Below, one piece after another: positions 34,183 to 42,970 of a DNA stretch of 64,000 bases (the stretch's first letter is position 1; each line of letters starts with the position of its first letter). The stretch covers positions 4,425,501 to 4,489,500 of the forward strand of contig NC_014923.1 in assembly GCF_000185905.1 (NCBI RefSeq), written 5' to 3'. The DNA is from Mesorhizobium ciceri biovar biserrulae WSM1271 (lineage in GTDB: Bacteria > Pseudomonadota > Alphaproteobacteria > Rhizobiales > Rhizobiaceae). The position numbers and the translations under genes are program-made. A model generated the notes under the pieces. It searched no databases and had not been told where the DNA came from. It saw only the letters and a program-made list of their open reading frames with translations.

Positions 34183-35207
34183 AAGCCTTCTATGCCGAGG
34201 AACAGAAGCGCCACGACCCCAGGGCCTTTCTTTCGAGCGGCGCGGCACAGCCCAATCCGGAAAAGCCGGAGCGCATCGAGAGATTGTTAGTCGGCGCACT
34301 ATCTGCGGGTTGCACGATCGAGCGACCTCGGGATCATGGGCTCGGCCCGGCCGCGGCGGTGCACACGCCGGAATATCTGGATTTCCTCGAGCATATCTAC
34401 GCGCGCTGGCAGCGCATCAAGGGCGCTTCGGCCGAAGTGATCCCCAACATCCATCCGATCGCGCGCAATGGCTCCTATCCGGCCTCGGCGGTCGGCCAGG
34501 CCGGCTATCACATGGCCGACACGGCCTGCCCGATCTCGGGCGAGACATGGCAGAGCGCGCTATGGAGCGCCTGGAGCGCGGTCGATGCGGCCGAGGCGGT
34601 GATATCAGGCGCACCGGCCGCCTACGCGCTGTGCCGCCCTCCCGGCCACCATGCCTTTGCCGATGTCGCCGGCGGCTTCTGTTTCATCAACAATTCGGCC
34701 GTCGCGGCGCAGGTTCTGCGCAAACAAGCCGCACGGGTGGCGATCCTCGATGTCGACCTGCATCACGGCAACGGCACGCAAGGCATCTTCTATGCACGGC
34801 CGGATGTGCTGACCGTCTCGCTGCACGCCGATCCGGTGCGCTTCTATCCGTTCTTCTGGGGTCATGCCGACGAGCGCGGCGAAGGGCCCGGCCTCGGCTA
34901 TAATTTCAACCTGCCGCTGCCGCGCAAATCCGCCGACGCGGCGTTTCTCGAAGCGCTCGAGACGGCCTTCCAGCGCATCCGTGCCTTTTCGCCGGACGCG
35001 CTGGTCGTGGCGCTCGGCCTCGACGCGTTCGAGGGCGATCCGTTCGGCGGACTTTCGGTGACGACGCCTGGCTTCTCGCGCATCGGCGAGGCTATCGCAA
35101 AGCTCGACCTGCCGACGGTCATCGTCCAGGAGGGCGGCTACCTCTGCGACGAACTCGGCGACAATCTCACCACGTTCCTCACCGGCTTCGGCGGCAAGAT
35201 GCGGTGA
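34179..35207 (+). CDS. Acetylpolyamine amidohydrolase / HDAC-family deacetylase
   Basis: The protein has 342 residues of the arginase/deacetylase fold. Catalytic features are RPPGHHAFADVAGGFCF with the two His, the zinc motif DVDLHHGNG (Asp193 and His195) and the second zinc Asp in LGLDAFEGDPFGG, plus VIVQEGGY with the conserved Tyr. The sequence is closer to bacterial acetylpolyamine amidohydrolases than to acetoin-type HDACs. It would remove acetyl groups from N-acetylated amines. The ATG overlaps the GNAT stop, and it is the last gene of the plus-strand catabolic run. Confidence 0.88.
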   Translation: MKAFYAEEQKRHDPRAFLSSGAAQPNPEKPERIERLLVGALSAGCTIERPRDHGLGPAAAVHTPEYLDFLEHIYARWQRIKGASAEVIPNIHPIARNGSYPASAVGQAGYHMADTACPISGETWQSALWSAWSAVDAAEAVISGAPAAYALCRPPGHHAFADVAGGFCFINNSAVAAQVLRKQAARVAILDVDLHHGNGTQGIFYARPDVLTVSLHADPVRFYPFFWGHADERGEGPGLGYNFNLPLPRKSADAAFLEALETAFQRIRAFSPDALVVALGLDAFEGDPFGGLSVTTPGFSRIGEAIAKLDLPTVIVQEGGYLCDELGDNLTTFLTGFGGKMR

Positions 35208-35222
35208 GTGCTCAAGCCAGCG

Positions 35223-36488
35223 TTAGGAGCGCTGCTGCCTGAGCATGGCGATGACCCGATGCACACTTTCCAGCGTTTCGTCGATTTCGGCTGCCGTGTT
35301 GTAGTGAGCAATGCCGATGCGCACGACGCCATGCTCGGCTGGAATGCCGAGCTGGTGGACGATCTCCCAGGCGTAGTTGTGACCGGACCACAGGAAGATG
35401 TTTTCGGCGTTCATCTGCCGCACGATTGTCTCCGGCACGATGCCATCGACGGTGAAGGAAACCGTCGGCACGCGATCGCCGAGCCGCTTCGGGTCAGTGA
35501 TGCCGTGGATGGTCAGGCCCTCGATACCGGACAGGCCGTCGATCAACTGTTGCGCCAGCGGGTTTTCATAGGCGATCGAAACCGCAAACGCCTTGGCGAT
35601 CTTGTGTCTTCTTGAACCGCCTTCGCCCGCCGCCGCGCCAAGGTCGGCAAAGTAGTCGACCGCGGCGGTGAGGCCGGCCATCAGCTCGATCTGCGGCGTG
35701 CCGAGTTCGAACCGCTCCGGCAGACCGTTGGAAGAGCAGCGGCATTTGTAGGGCTCCAGCGTCTCGATGACATCACGCCGGCCCCACAATATGCCCATAT
35801 GCGGGCCGAAGAATTTGTAGGCCGAGCAGATCAGGAAATCGCAGCCGAGCTCCTGCACGTCGATCAGCCCGTGCGGCGCGAATTGGACGGCATCGACATA
35901 GACCAGCGCACCGGCATTGCTGGCTATCGCAGTCAGCGCCTTCACCCGGTTGATCGAACCGGTCAAATTGCTGGCGTAGTTCAACGCGACCAGCCGTGTC
36001 TTCTCCGAAAGCAAGCCAGCCAGCGTCGCCTCCTCGACCTGCCAGCTGGTTTCGTCGAACGGCAGCCAGCGCACGACGAGGCTGTGATCCTCGGCCAGTT
36101 GCAGCCAGGGCGAGACGTTGCCCTCATGGTCCATGCGGGTGAGAATGATCTCGTCACCGGGCTGCATCGTGCGGCCGAGCGTGCGCGAGATGTGGTAGGT
36201 CAGCGTCGTCATGTTGGCGCCGATGACGATTTCCTCAGGGCTTGCGGCGCCGAGGAAATCGGCCATGGCCTCATGTGCCTCATCGACGACCGCCTGCGCG
36301 GCAATCGTCGTTTCGAAGTAGCCGCCAAGGTTCGCATTGGTGGTCAAGAGACAGCGCGATACCGCATCCGCCACTGCCTGTGGCACCTGCGTGCCGGCAG
36401 GGTTGTCGAGATAGATGCGGCGGCGGCCCTTGTCGGTCAGAGAGAGAGCGGGAAATTTCCCCCGGATAGCCTCGATCGGAAAATTCAT
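35223..36488 (-). CDS. Class V PLP aminotransferase (cysteine desulfurase-like protein)
   Basis: The 421-residue protein has RIYLDNPAGTQVPQAV at the N-terminus and the PLP lysine in CSAYKFFGPHMG. It fits the 'cysteine desulfurase-like' branch that includes isopenicillin N epimerase-type proteins. The catalytic Cys loop of true IscS/SufS is not evident, so desulfurase activity is unlikely. It is convergent with the deacetylase gene, 15 nt apart. A role in the neighbouring amine pathway is possible, but it would need a separate promoter. Confidence 0.85.
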   Translation of the reverse strand: MNFPIEAIRGKFPALSLTDKGRRRIYLDNPAGTQVPQAVADAVSRCLLTTNANLGGYFETTIAAQAVVDEAHEAMADFLGAASPEEIVIGANMTTLTYHISRTLGRTMQPGDEIILTRMDHEGNVSPWLQLAEDHSLVVRWLPFDETSWQVEEATLAGLLSEKTRLVALNYASNLTGSINRVKALTAIASNAGALVYVDAVQFAPHGLIDVQELGCDFLICSAYKFFGPHMGILWGRRDVIETLEPYKCRCSSNGLPERFELGTPQIELMAGLTAAVDYFADLGAAAGEGGSRRHKIAKAFAVSIAYENPLAQQLIDGLSGIEGLTIHGITDPKRLGDRVPTVSFTVDGIVPETIVRQMNAENIFLWSGHNYAWEIVHQLGIPAEHGVVRIGIAHYNTAAEIDETLESVHRVIAMLRQQRS

Positions 36489-36539
36489 TGCCGCCCTTCT
36501 CCCATTGTAATCGTTGGATATTCGGCCAGCAATCCCCGT

Positions 36540-37607
36540 TCAAGGACAGGGATTGCCGACCCGCTGGTGGATCGCATCCACCGCCTTCTGCATTTCATCG
36601 GTCCAGACGACGTCGACGGAAGACAGCGCCATATCGAGCTGCGCAACGGTCGTCGCGCCGACGATGTTCGAGGTCACGAACGGCCGGCTCGAGACATAGG
36701 CGTTGGCAAACAGTGCCGGCTCCAGGCCAAAGGAGCGCGCCAGCTCGTTGTACTCAAGTTGCGCTTCGGCGGCACCTGGCGTCTCGTAGCGCTGGCCGCG
36801 GTTGAACAGCTGCGTGCGCGAGCCCTGTGGCCGCGCGCCGTGGTCGTACTTGCCGGTGAGATAGCCCTGCGCCAGCGGCGAATAGGGCAGCAGCGACACC
36901 TGCTCGCGCTCGCAGACCTCGGCGAGATTCACCTCGAAGGTGCGGTTGACGAGATTATAGGCGTTCTGGATCGACGCGACGCGCGGGCCGATACCCTGGT
37001 CGGCTTCGGCAAGGAACCGCATCACGCCCCAGGAACTCTCGTTCGACAGGCCGAAATGCCGGATCTTTCCTGCCTTCACCAATTCGTCAAACACGGCAAG
37101 CGTCTCGGCGATCGGCGTTTCGCCGGCCGGTGCGCCGACGGAATCGGCGCGTGGCGACACGGCGCCGACGCGCGTCGGGTTGGCGCCCCAGGGGATATCC
37201 CGCTCCGGCCAGTGGATCTGATAGAGGTCGATGTAGTCGGTGCCGAGCTTGGCTAGCGACTTGTCGATGGCGTCAAAGATATCGGCGCGCACCAGTTGCG
37301 ACGGCCTGTCGCCGCGAAACCAGCTGTTGGCCGTGCGGCCGACGACCTTCGAGGCCAAGATCACCTTGTCGCGGTTGCCCTTGGCCTTCATCCAGCTGCC
37401 GATGATCTTTTCGGTCCGCCCCTGCGTCTCCGCCTTGGGCGGGATCGGATAGAGCTCGGCAGTGTCGATGAAATTGACGCCGCGCGAGAAAGCCAGGTCC
37501 ATCTGGGCGTGGCCTTCGGCCTCGGTGTTCTGCTGGCCCCAGGTCATGGAGCCCAGGCAGATCTGGGTAACAAGAAGATCAGTCCGACCGAGACGGCGTT
37601 TGTGCAT
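36540..37607 (-). CDS. Aldo/keto reductase (Tas-like)
   Basis: I chose the ATG opening MHKRRLGRTDLLVTQICLG, the typical start of the family; the frame opens 78 nt earlier. The 355-residue product has the catalytic Asp and Tyr in FIDTAELYP, Lys in LASKVVG and His in YQIHWPERD. The C-terminal NADPH-binding region is around SNIVGATTVAQL. The length and the long loop after the WPERD segment match the Tas subgroup. It lies 51 nt upstream of the class V aminotransferase on the same strand. The carbonyl substrate is unknown. Confidence 0.88.
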   Translation of the reverse strand: MHKRRLGRTDLLVTQICLGSMTWGQQNTEAEGHAQMDLAFSRGVNFIDTAELYPIPPKAETQGRTEKIIGSWMKAKGNRDKVILASKVVGRTANSWFRGDRPSQLVRADIFDAIDKSLAKLGTDYIDLYQIHWPERDIPWGANPTRVGAVSPRADSVGAPAGETPIAETLAVFDELVKAGKIRHFGLSNESSWGVMRFLAEADQGIGPRVASIQNAYNLVNRTFEVNLAEVCEREQVSLLPYSPLAQGYLTGKYDHGARPQGSRTQLFNRGQRYETPGAAEAQLEYNELARSFGLEPALFANAYVSSRPFVTSNIVGATTVAQLDMALSSVDVVWTDEMQKAVDAIHQRVGNPCP

Positions 37608-37721
37608 GGAATTCGGCTCCGGAGGAAGGCTGGCGCGACTGCGCGGAGGAGCCGCATCTATAGGCAAAGCAGAGCCGCTCTCCAAGCCTCGCCAGGCCGA
37701 CTTTTGCGTGAACCAGCCGGG

Positions 37722-38177
37722 TTAGCGGCGAGCACCGGCCAGTGCACGACGCTTGGCCTCGTCGATCAGCATGTTGGCCACTTGCATGCGGATCATGGCG
37801 CGCTGGCGCAAATGTGGGGCGACGCGGTCGGGATGGTTGGCAAAGGCAAAGCTGCGGCGCATACGGCCGAAATCGGCGACCTGCTTGGGCTGATTGAGGC
37901 CGAGTTCGACGGCGATGGCTTCGGGATCGATCGGCGGCAGTTTTTCCTCGGGCTTTGGCTCTTCGCCGGCGAGAACCAGCTTGGCATGATCGAGCAAAGC
38001 GGCGAATTCGGTCGCCAGATCCGCGCCCGCCTCGCGATATTCGGCAGCGGAAACCTTGATGCGGCCGGAATGGAGTTCATCGGCCACCGAAAGATAGTCG
38101 AACGGGATGGATGGACGAGCGCCGGCCGCTTCGCCCTCGCCATTCTTGTCGGGGGCGATGAAGAGGTCGTCGAGCAA
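37722..38177 (-). CDS. J-domain-like protein with uncertain start
   Basis: The C-terminal part reads as a J-domain: helix II, the HPD tripeptide (His115-Pro116-Asp117 in AFANHPDRVAPHLRQRA) and helix III up to the C-terminus. This suggests a DnaK co-chaperone or a rhizobial J-domain relative. The only standard start is a TTG at 38177 in a serine-leucine run. The frame stays open about 90 nt further 5' and encodes plausible sequence (YASIPEWSGEGEADIATG), but no ATG, GTG or TTG occurs there before a stop. A lost start codon, a frameshift or a non-canonical start is possible. Confidence 0.6.
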   Translation of the reverse strand: MLDDLFIAPDKNGEGEAAGARPSIPFDYLSVADELHSGRIKVSAAEYREAGADLATEFAALLDHAKLVLAGEEPKPEEKLPPIDPEAIAVELGLNQPKQVADFGRMRRSFAFANHPDRVAPHLRQRAMIRMQVANMLIDEAKRRALAGARR

Positions 38178-38486
38178 CGAAGCGAAATCCCGCTTGGCGC
38201 CAGTAGCGATGTCAGCCTCCCCCTCGCCCGACCATTCGGGTATCGAAGCATAGAACCGGCTCGTTAAAAATGCATGGCACCGATCTCAACGAATTTAGCC
38301 GTCGCCTCGTGGCAGCCATGCAGCCAGCATTCGAGGCTACGATGCGCGTCAGCAAAAGTTTCACCCGGTTGCGGAAAATGGCGAAAAAATTCGCCAAGAC
38401 ATGGCAGGTATGCAAATGCTGCACTGCACAATTGTCACGATTCACCTATATTGGCAGCCGTGGAGGACCAATTTGGGGCTTGAATC
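38178..38486. other. Gap between J-domain-like gene and a small gene
   Basis: The gap holds the possible 5' extension of the J-domain-like frame and presumably promoters for both divergent genes. A 77-codon frame at 38270-38503 has no recognisable protein character and overlaps the small gene start. I see no strong inverted repeat. Confidence 0.4.
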
Positions 38487-38651
38487 ATGGGTTTCTTCAC
38501 TGAAATGTTCGCCCGGCCTCGGCCGCAGGAACATCTGAGATACCGCTCGGCGCTCGCGCTGCTTCATTCGATGAGCAATGCCGACCGCGCCGACATCGGG
38601 ATCAAGCCGACCGACTTCCCCCGCATCGCCCGCGAAATGTCCGTTCGCTAG
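38487..38651 (+). CDS. Small DUF1127-like protein, 54 aa
   Basis: The frame reads MGFFTEMFARPRPQEHLRYR, then a helix with LALLHSMSNADRADIGIKPTD and a short basic end. The SNADRADIGI pattern matches the 'D..L.DIGI' core of DUF1127 proteins, which in alphaproteobacteria act in RNA maturation and phosphate or stress responses. The ribosome site is weak (TTGGGGC). It is short enough to be missed by automated calling. It is followed by the convergent DUF1993 gene. Confidence 0.65.
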   Translation: MGFFTEMFARPRPQEHLRYRSALALLHSMSNADRADIGIKPTDFPRIAREMSVR

Positions 38652-38711
38652 CTGCATCCGGTGTTCAGGATGTCCCGGATCGGTCCGGGACACCTCCAAA
38701 AACTCAATTCC

Positions 38712-39218
38712 TTAGCGCGATCCCAGGAATGTCGCCTTGCCCAACGGTACGCCATTGTGGCGAAGGATGTCGTAAGCCGTGGTGAGATGGAAATAGAAGT
38801 TGGGCATGGCCACATGCAGCAGATACTGCAGGCCGGGCATCGAGCTTTCGCGTCCACCAAGCTTCAGCTCGATGATCTTGTCATCGGAGCCGTCGAATTC
38901 GGCAGCCGAAAATGTCGCGAGAAGGTCGAGCGTCTTCGTGATGCGAGCCTGGACATCGGCAAAACTCGCCTCATTGTCCTCGTATTTCGGCACTTCGCGG
39001 CCGGCGAGCCGTGACGGCGCGCCCTTGGCATGATCGGTGGCGATCTGCACCTGCCTGGTCAAGGCGAACATGTCCGGCGCCAGCCGCGCCGTCAGAAAAA
39101 CCTGCGGGTCTATCTTGCGGTCCAGCGTATTCTGTTCGGCGGTCGCAAGCACATTGGAAAGCGCTTTCAGCCTGGCCGAAAACACCGGCACGGATGCCTC
39201 ATACATCGATATCGTCAC
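38712..39218 (-). CDS. DUF1993 family protein
   Basis: I chose the GTG at 39218, which has AGGAGA 6 nt upstream and gives the family-like opening TISMYEASVPVFSARLKAL; the frame extends far upstream as the shadow of the next gene. The 168-residue product is alpha-helical with a central NFYFHLTTAYDILRHNGVPLGK segment near the C-terminus, which fits the DinB-like four-helix fold of DUF1993. Two His in that region could bind metal. Function is unknown. Confidence 0.8.
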   Translation of the reverse strand: MTISMYEASVPVFSARLKALSNVLATAEQNTLDRKIDPQVFLTARLAPDMFALTRQVQIATDHAKGAPSRLAGREVPKYEDNEASFADVQARITKTLDLLATFSAAEFDGSDDKIIELKLGGRESSMPGLQYLLHVAMPNFYFHLTTAYDILRHNGVPLGKATFLGSR

Positions 39219-39356
39219 GTCAAATCTCCTGCCCGGCCCAGCGCCGGCGGACGCGACGTAGCGCCTTCGTGCAGGATTTTTCAAGGCCGCCGACGCCGCG
39301 TCACCACGTTGCCGCAATCGCCGTCGTAGAATCCTCTTATCGAGCGGAGGTTCCCG

Positions 39357-40409
39357 ATGAGATGCGCCCTTTTCGCAGCGACTGCCTTTCTCTCCCTTGC
39401 CCCGATCGGTCAAACGACCTTGGCAGCCGAAGATGCCCGCGAAACGCCCTATGTCGACGACCGGTCGAGCGCCGATGCTGTTGTGCGTTCGCTCTACAGC
39501 GCCATCAGCCGGCACGAATTCGCTCGCGCCTGGGGGTATTTCGGCGATACAAAACCGGCAAAGGATTTCGACAGTTTCGTCAAGGGCTATGACGGCACCG
39601 ACAAGGTCGAGGTCTTGACCGGGGCGGTTTCCGACGAAGGTGCGGCCGGCAGCATTTTCTACAACGTGCCCGTCGCCATCCGCGCCACCGACAAGAGCGG
39701 CGGCGAAAAGGTTTTTGCCGGCTGCTACACGCTGCGCCAGGTGAATGCCCAGATCCAGGCGGAGCCACCCTTCGATCCGATCCACATCGAGAAGGGGGCA
39801 CTGAAACCCTCCACCGCCGATTTCGAGGAGGCGCTGCCGCCAAGCTGCGGCGACGGGCCGCCGCCACCGAAGAAGGACACCGCACTGGAGCAGGCAAAGA
39901 AGGCGTTTCTGGCAACCTATGGCGGCCAGTGCGACAAACAGTTCCTGGCCGACGGGCCGACGGTCTTTTCAATCAAATACAAGGACAAGGATGCGCAGCC
40001 CGGCGACCCCGACAAGGAGACGCGGCTGTTCCATTTTTCCTGCTCGGCCGCCGCCTACAATGAAAGCTCGGTCTATTATATGACCGACGAGACATCGGCC
40101 GTGCAGCAATTGCAATTCGCCGAACCCAAGATGGACATCCGCTACGAGAACAATGACAGCAACGGCAAATTGCTGGGCATGAGCATCGTCGGTTTCCAGA
40201 CGTCCGGCTGGGCGGTCAATTCCGACTACGACGAGGCCACCCAGACGATCACCACGTTCAACAAGTGGCGCGGGGTCGGCGATGCTTCCGACGCCGGCAC
40301 GTATCTGTTCCGCAACGGCAATTTCTCGCTGGTCCAGTACGACGTCGATGCATCATATGATGGCGAGCAAAATCCCGAGACTGTCGTCGACTACAACACT
40401 GCGCCTTGA
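39357..40409 (+). CDS. Secreted protein with NTF2-like and DUF1176-like parts
   Basis: GGAGG lies 7 nt before the ATG. The 350-residue protein has a signal peptide ending near TLAAE. An NTF2-like part covers about residues 30-130 (AVVRSLYSAISRHEFARAWGYF). A Pro-rich hinge (GDGPPPPKKD) is followed by a second domain resembling DUF1176, with LFHFSCSAAAYNES and YLFRNGNFSLVQYDVDAS. It is probably periplasmic. The two-domain layout suggests a binding or envelope role, but nothing more specific can be said. Confidence 0.7.
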   Translation: MRCALFAATAFLSLAPIGQTTLAAEDARETPYVDDRSSADAVVRSLYSAISRHEFARAWGYFGDTKPAKDFDSFVKGYDGTDKVEVLTGAVSDEGAAGSIFYNVPVAIRATDKSGGEKVFAGCYTLRQVNAQIQAEPPFDPIHIEKGALKPSTADFEEALPPSCGDGPPPPKKDTALEQAKKAFLATYGGQCDKQFLADGPTVFSIKYKDKDAQPGDPDKETRLFHFSCSAAAYNESSVYYMTDETSAVQQLQFAEPKMDIRYENNDSNGKLLGMSIVGFQTSGWAVNSDYDEATQTITTFNKWRGVGDASDAGTYLFRNGNFSLVQYDVDASYDGEQNPETVVDYNTAP

Positions 40410-40436
40410 GCGTCACACGGGCTTGCAGGCAGCCTG

Positions 40437-41327
40437 TCAGGGCGACTTCGACAGCATCCAGTTGAGCGTGCCGCGCCAGTCGGTCATGCGGATCGGGGTG
40501 CCATGGGTGCCGGTCTCGAAACGAACGAAACGGGTCGGGTAAGTCTTCGATTTGGCCAGGATCGAGCGAAAGAATGCCTCCTGATTTGCCACTGGGAAGA
40601 CCACGTCGTGACTGCCCTGGCCGAAAAAGACCGGCACACGGCGCTTGAATGCTGGGCTGGTGAAAAAGCTCTCATCCCATAGCGAGCCGAGCAGCAGCAG
40701 GCCGTTGATGCGGCCGCCCATGTCCTTGCGCGCGGCAAGCTTCCAGCACAGCGCACCACCCATCGATCCGCAGGCAACGAAGATCTTCGCGCCTGGCGAC
40801 CGGTCGGCATAGTGACCGATCAGCGCTGCCACCTGCGCTGCTCCCTTGTCGCCGAAATCGGTAAAATCCGGGCTAAGGTAGAGGCCGCCATTGCTGGCCA
40901 TCAGGTTCTTGAGCCGGTTGAAATTGCCGCCGAAGGTGAAGTCATCGACGCCTTGCTTGCGGCTGCCGCCCTGCCCGTGCAGGTAAAGCACGATGATGCC
41001 GGCGCCCTCGGTCTTGCCGACGGCGACATGCCTGATATCGCCGGCGTCGGTTTTCAGCAACAGATCCTGCTGCACCTTGCGCACGCTGGCGTCGGTATAT
41101 TGGGCGTTCACCCGCCGCTCGGGCACCTGGTCACGCTGGTTGATGTCGCGCATCTCGCGGTAGTCGATGACCGTGTAGGCGCCGTTGCTGTCGGACGACA
41201 GCGTGGGCGGATAGGCGAAGAGATCGTCCTTGAAGGGTTTTAGGGACAGCGTCTGACTTTGCGCGGCCGAAGACAGCAACGCGGTCGTGACTGCAAAGGC
41301 ACAGAAAATTTGGCGGCGAAAAGACAT
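40437..41327 (-). CDS. Exported alpha/beta hydrolase, dienelactone hydrolase-like
   Basis: I chose the ATG opening MSFRRQIFCAFAV, which gives a signal peptide ending near AQSQT; the frame opens 36 nt earlier. The 296-residue product has an oxyanion region LYLHGQGGSRKQG, the nucleophile in VACGSMGGALCWK, an acid region around GQGSHDVVFP and a late His in ETGTHGTPI. It is a serine hydrolase of unknown substrate, probably periplasmic. It is adjacent to the molybdenum maturation cluster but separated by 32 nt and its own start. Confidence 0.8.
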   Translation of the reverse strand: MSFRRQIFCAFAVTTALLSSAAQSQTLSLKPFKDDLFAYPPTLSSDSNGAYTVIDYREMRDINQRDQVPERRVNAQYTDASVRKVQQDLLLKTDAGDIRHVAVGKTEGAGIIVLYLHGQGGSRKQGVDDFTFGGNFNRLKNLMASNGGLYLSPDFTDFGDKGAAQVAALIGHYADRSPGAKIFVACGSMGGALCWKLAARKDMGGRINGLLLLGSLWDESFFTSPAFKRRVPVFFGQGSHDVVFPVANQEAFFRSILAKSKTYPTRFVRFETGTHGTPIRMTDWRGTLNWMLSKSP

Positions 41328-41359
41328 ACCCAAGGCATGCGTAATTCGGCTTGGGTTTG

Positions 41360-42970
41360 TCAATCCTGCAGCACGCCGCCGGCGCCTTCCAGCGCCTCGC
41401 GCGTGTCGACATCGACAGACGCCGCCGCGCCGATCTCGACATCGATGACATCGAGCCCTTCGGTCTCGACCAGATGGCGTGCACCGGTGTCGCCCTCCAG
41501 ATGGGCGATCGCCGGAAACAGCGAACGCGGCAACAGCACCGGATTGCCGCGCTTGCCGTCATGCGAAGCGCGGACCACCGCATTGCCGCCGCCCTTGCGG
41601 AACGCATCGATCAAGCTGTCGAGATCGTCGGACGTGATATCGGGCATGTCGCCGAGCGCGATCATCACACCGGCGGAGTCCTCCGGCAGATAGGCAATGC
41701 CGGCCTTCAGCGACGTGGACAAGCCGTCGGCAAAATCAGGATTATCGGCGAAAATCACGTCGAGGCCCGCCAGCGCAGCGCGCACCCGCTCGCGCTGGTG
41801 GCCGGTGACGACGACAGTTCTGGACGCCTTCGAGCCAAGCGCCCGCTCGGCGGTGCGGTACACCAGCGGCTTGCCATCGAACAGCGCCAGCAGCTTGTTG
41901 GGTCCACCCATGCGGCTCGACCGGCCGGCCGCCAGCAGCACGATGCCGACCTTCAGTTGAGATTTGGCCGGCAGCGGTTCGCGGGGCTGCGGCCGTGTGG
42001 GGATTTCCATCAACAGCCCGCCGACCCCCATGCCGGCAATATCCCTAGCGGTCACGTCGAGACCGGCGATCAATCGGTCCAGCACCCAATCGAACCCGTT
42101 CTCCTTGGGACTGCGGGCGCAGCCGGGCGCGCCGATGATGTGCTTGCCTCCGAGCGCACCGAGCACCAGCAGATTGCCGGGATCGACCGGCATACCGGCG
42201 CGGACGACGGTACCGCCCGCTTTCTCGATCGCCGCGGGAATGACATCGGCGAAATCGCTCATCGCCGAGGCGCCGAAGATCACCACCACGTCATTGTCGC
42301 GCACCAGGGAAGCCGTGGCCTCCGCCACCGGCGCGATCTCATGCGCCGTGCGGCGCTCGGCCGTCAGCCTGCCGCCGGTGCGCGCCAGCCGTGCTTCGGT
42401 GACCCGCAGCGTCTTGTCGAGCACGGAAGGCTTGATGCCCGGCAGAACCGTCTGGATGACGCCGACACGCACGGGCCGGTAGGCATTGACGGCAAAGATC
42501 TCGCCTGCGGCGCAGATTTCTGTCGCAGCGTCGACCAGCGCTGAACCGACCGCGAAGGGAATGATCTTCACCGTCGCGACCATCTGGCCTTTTTCGACCG
42601 GCGCATGCTGCGCCAGCGTGGCGATGGTGATGGCGGGATCGATGGCATTGATGGCGTCGATGGCAACGGCATCGACCGTGAAGATGCCCGGCGCCTTGGC
42701 GTGGAGGTTGACCCGCCCGGTCGCGGCAGGCTTGGCTTCGATGCCGCGAAAGGCCATGCTCCCGGCAATCGTTTGCGCGGCCGCATCCTCGCCGAGGTCG
42801 TCCTCAGCCAGAACAGCCGCAACGACCTCGGAAACACCGGCAGTCCGTAGCAGCGCCACATCTTCGGCGCTCAGCCTATGCGCCTTGCGGAAGCGGCGTT
42901 CACCAGCGGTGGTGGAGTGTGCCAGCACCGCGCCTTCCGCCGTCTCGATCGGGATCGGTCCGAATTTCAC
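41360..42970 (-). CDS. Molybdopterin-binding / MocA-like nucleotidyltransferase fusion
   Basis: This 536-residue protein joins two domains. Residues about 1-340 form a MoeA/MogA-like molybdopterin-binding region (VVVIFGASAMSDFADVIPAA and GAPGCARSPKENGFDWVL). Residues about 345-536 form a MobA-like nucleotidyltransferase (VLLAAGRSSRMGGPNKLL, ALGDMPDIT and RGNPVLLP). Such fusions make the cytosine dinucleotide form of Moco for xanthine or CO dehydrogenase-type enzymes. Its start overlaps the XdhC C-terminal gene by 4 nt, placing it at the end of the maturation operon. Confidence 0.88.
   Translation of the reverse strand: MKFGPIPIETAEGAVLAHSTTAGERRFRKAHRLSAEDVALLRTAGVSEVVAAVLAEDDLGEDAAAQTIAGSMAFRGIEAKPAATGRVNLHAKAPGIFTVDAVAIDAINAIDPAITIATLAQHAPVEKGQMVATVKIIPFAVGSALVDAATEICAAGEIFAVNAYRPVRVGVIQTVLPGIKPSVLDKTLRVTEARLARTGGRLTAERRTAHEIAPVAEATASLVRDNDVVVIFGASAMSDFADVIPAAIEKAGGTVVRAGMPVDPGNLLVLGALGGKHIIGAPGCARSPKENGFDWVLDRLIAGLDVTARDIAGMGVGGLLMEIPTRPQPREPLPAKSQLKVGIVLLAAGRSSRMGGPNKLLALFDGKPLVYRTAERALGSKASRTVVVTGHQRERVRAALAGLDVIFADNPDFADGLSTSLKAGIAYLPEDSAGVMIALGDMPDITSDDLDSLIDAFRKGGGNAVVRASHDGKRGNPVLLPRSLFPAIAHLEGDTGARHLVETEGLDVIDVEIGAAASVDVDTREALEGAGGVLQD

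Noticed and set aside
35223..36488. Class V aminotransferase as a true IscS/SufS desulfurase
   Set aside because: The catalytic Cys loop is not evident and no Fe-S assembly genes are adjacent.
37793..38251. 152-codon frame with an ATG overlapping the J-domain-like gene
   Set aside because: Its Ser/Pro/Arg-rich sequence is typical of an out-of-frame translation, whereas the overlapping frame carries the HPD motif.
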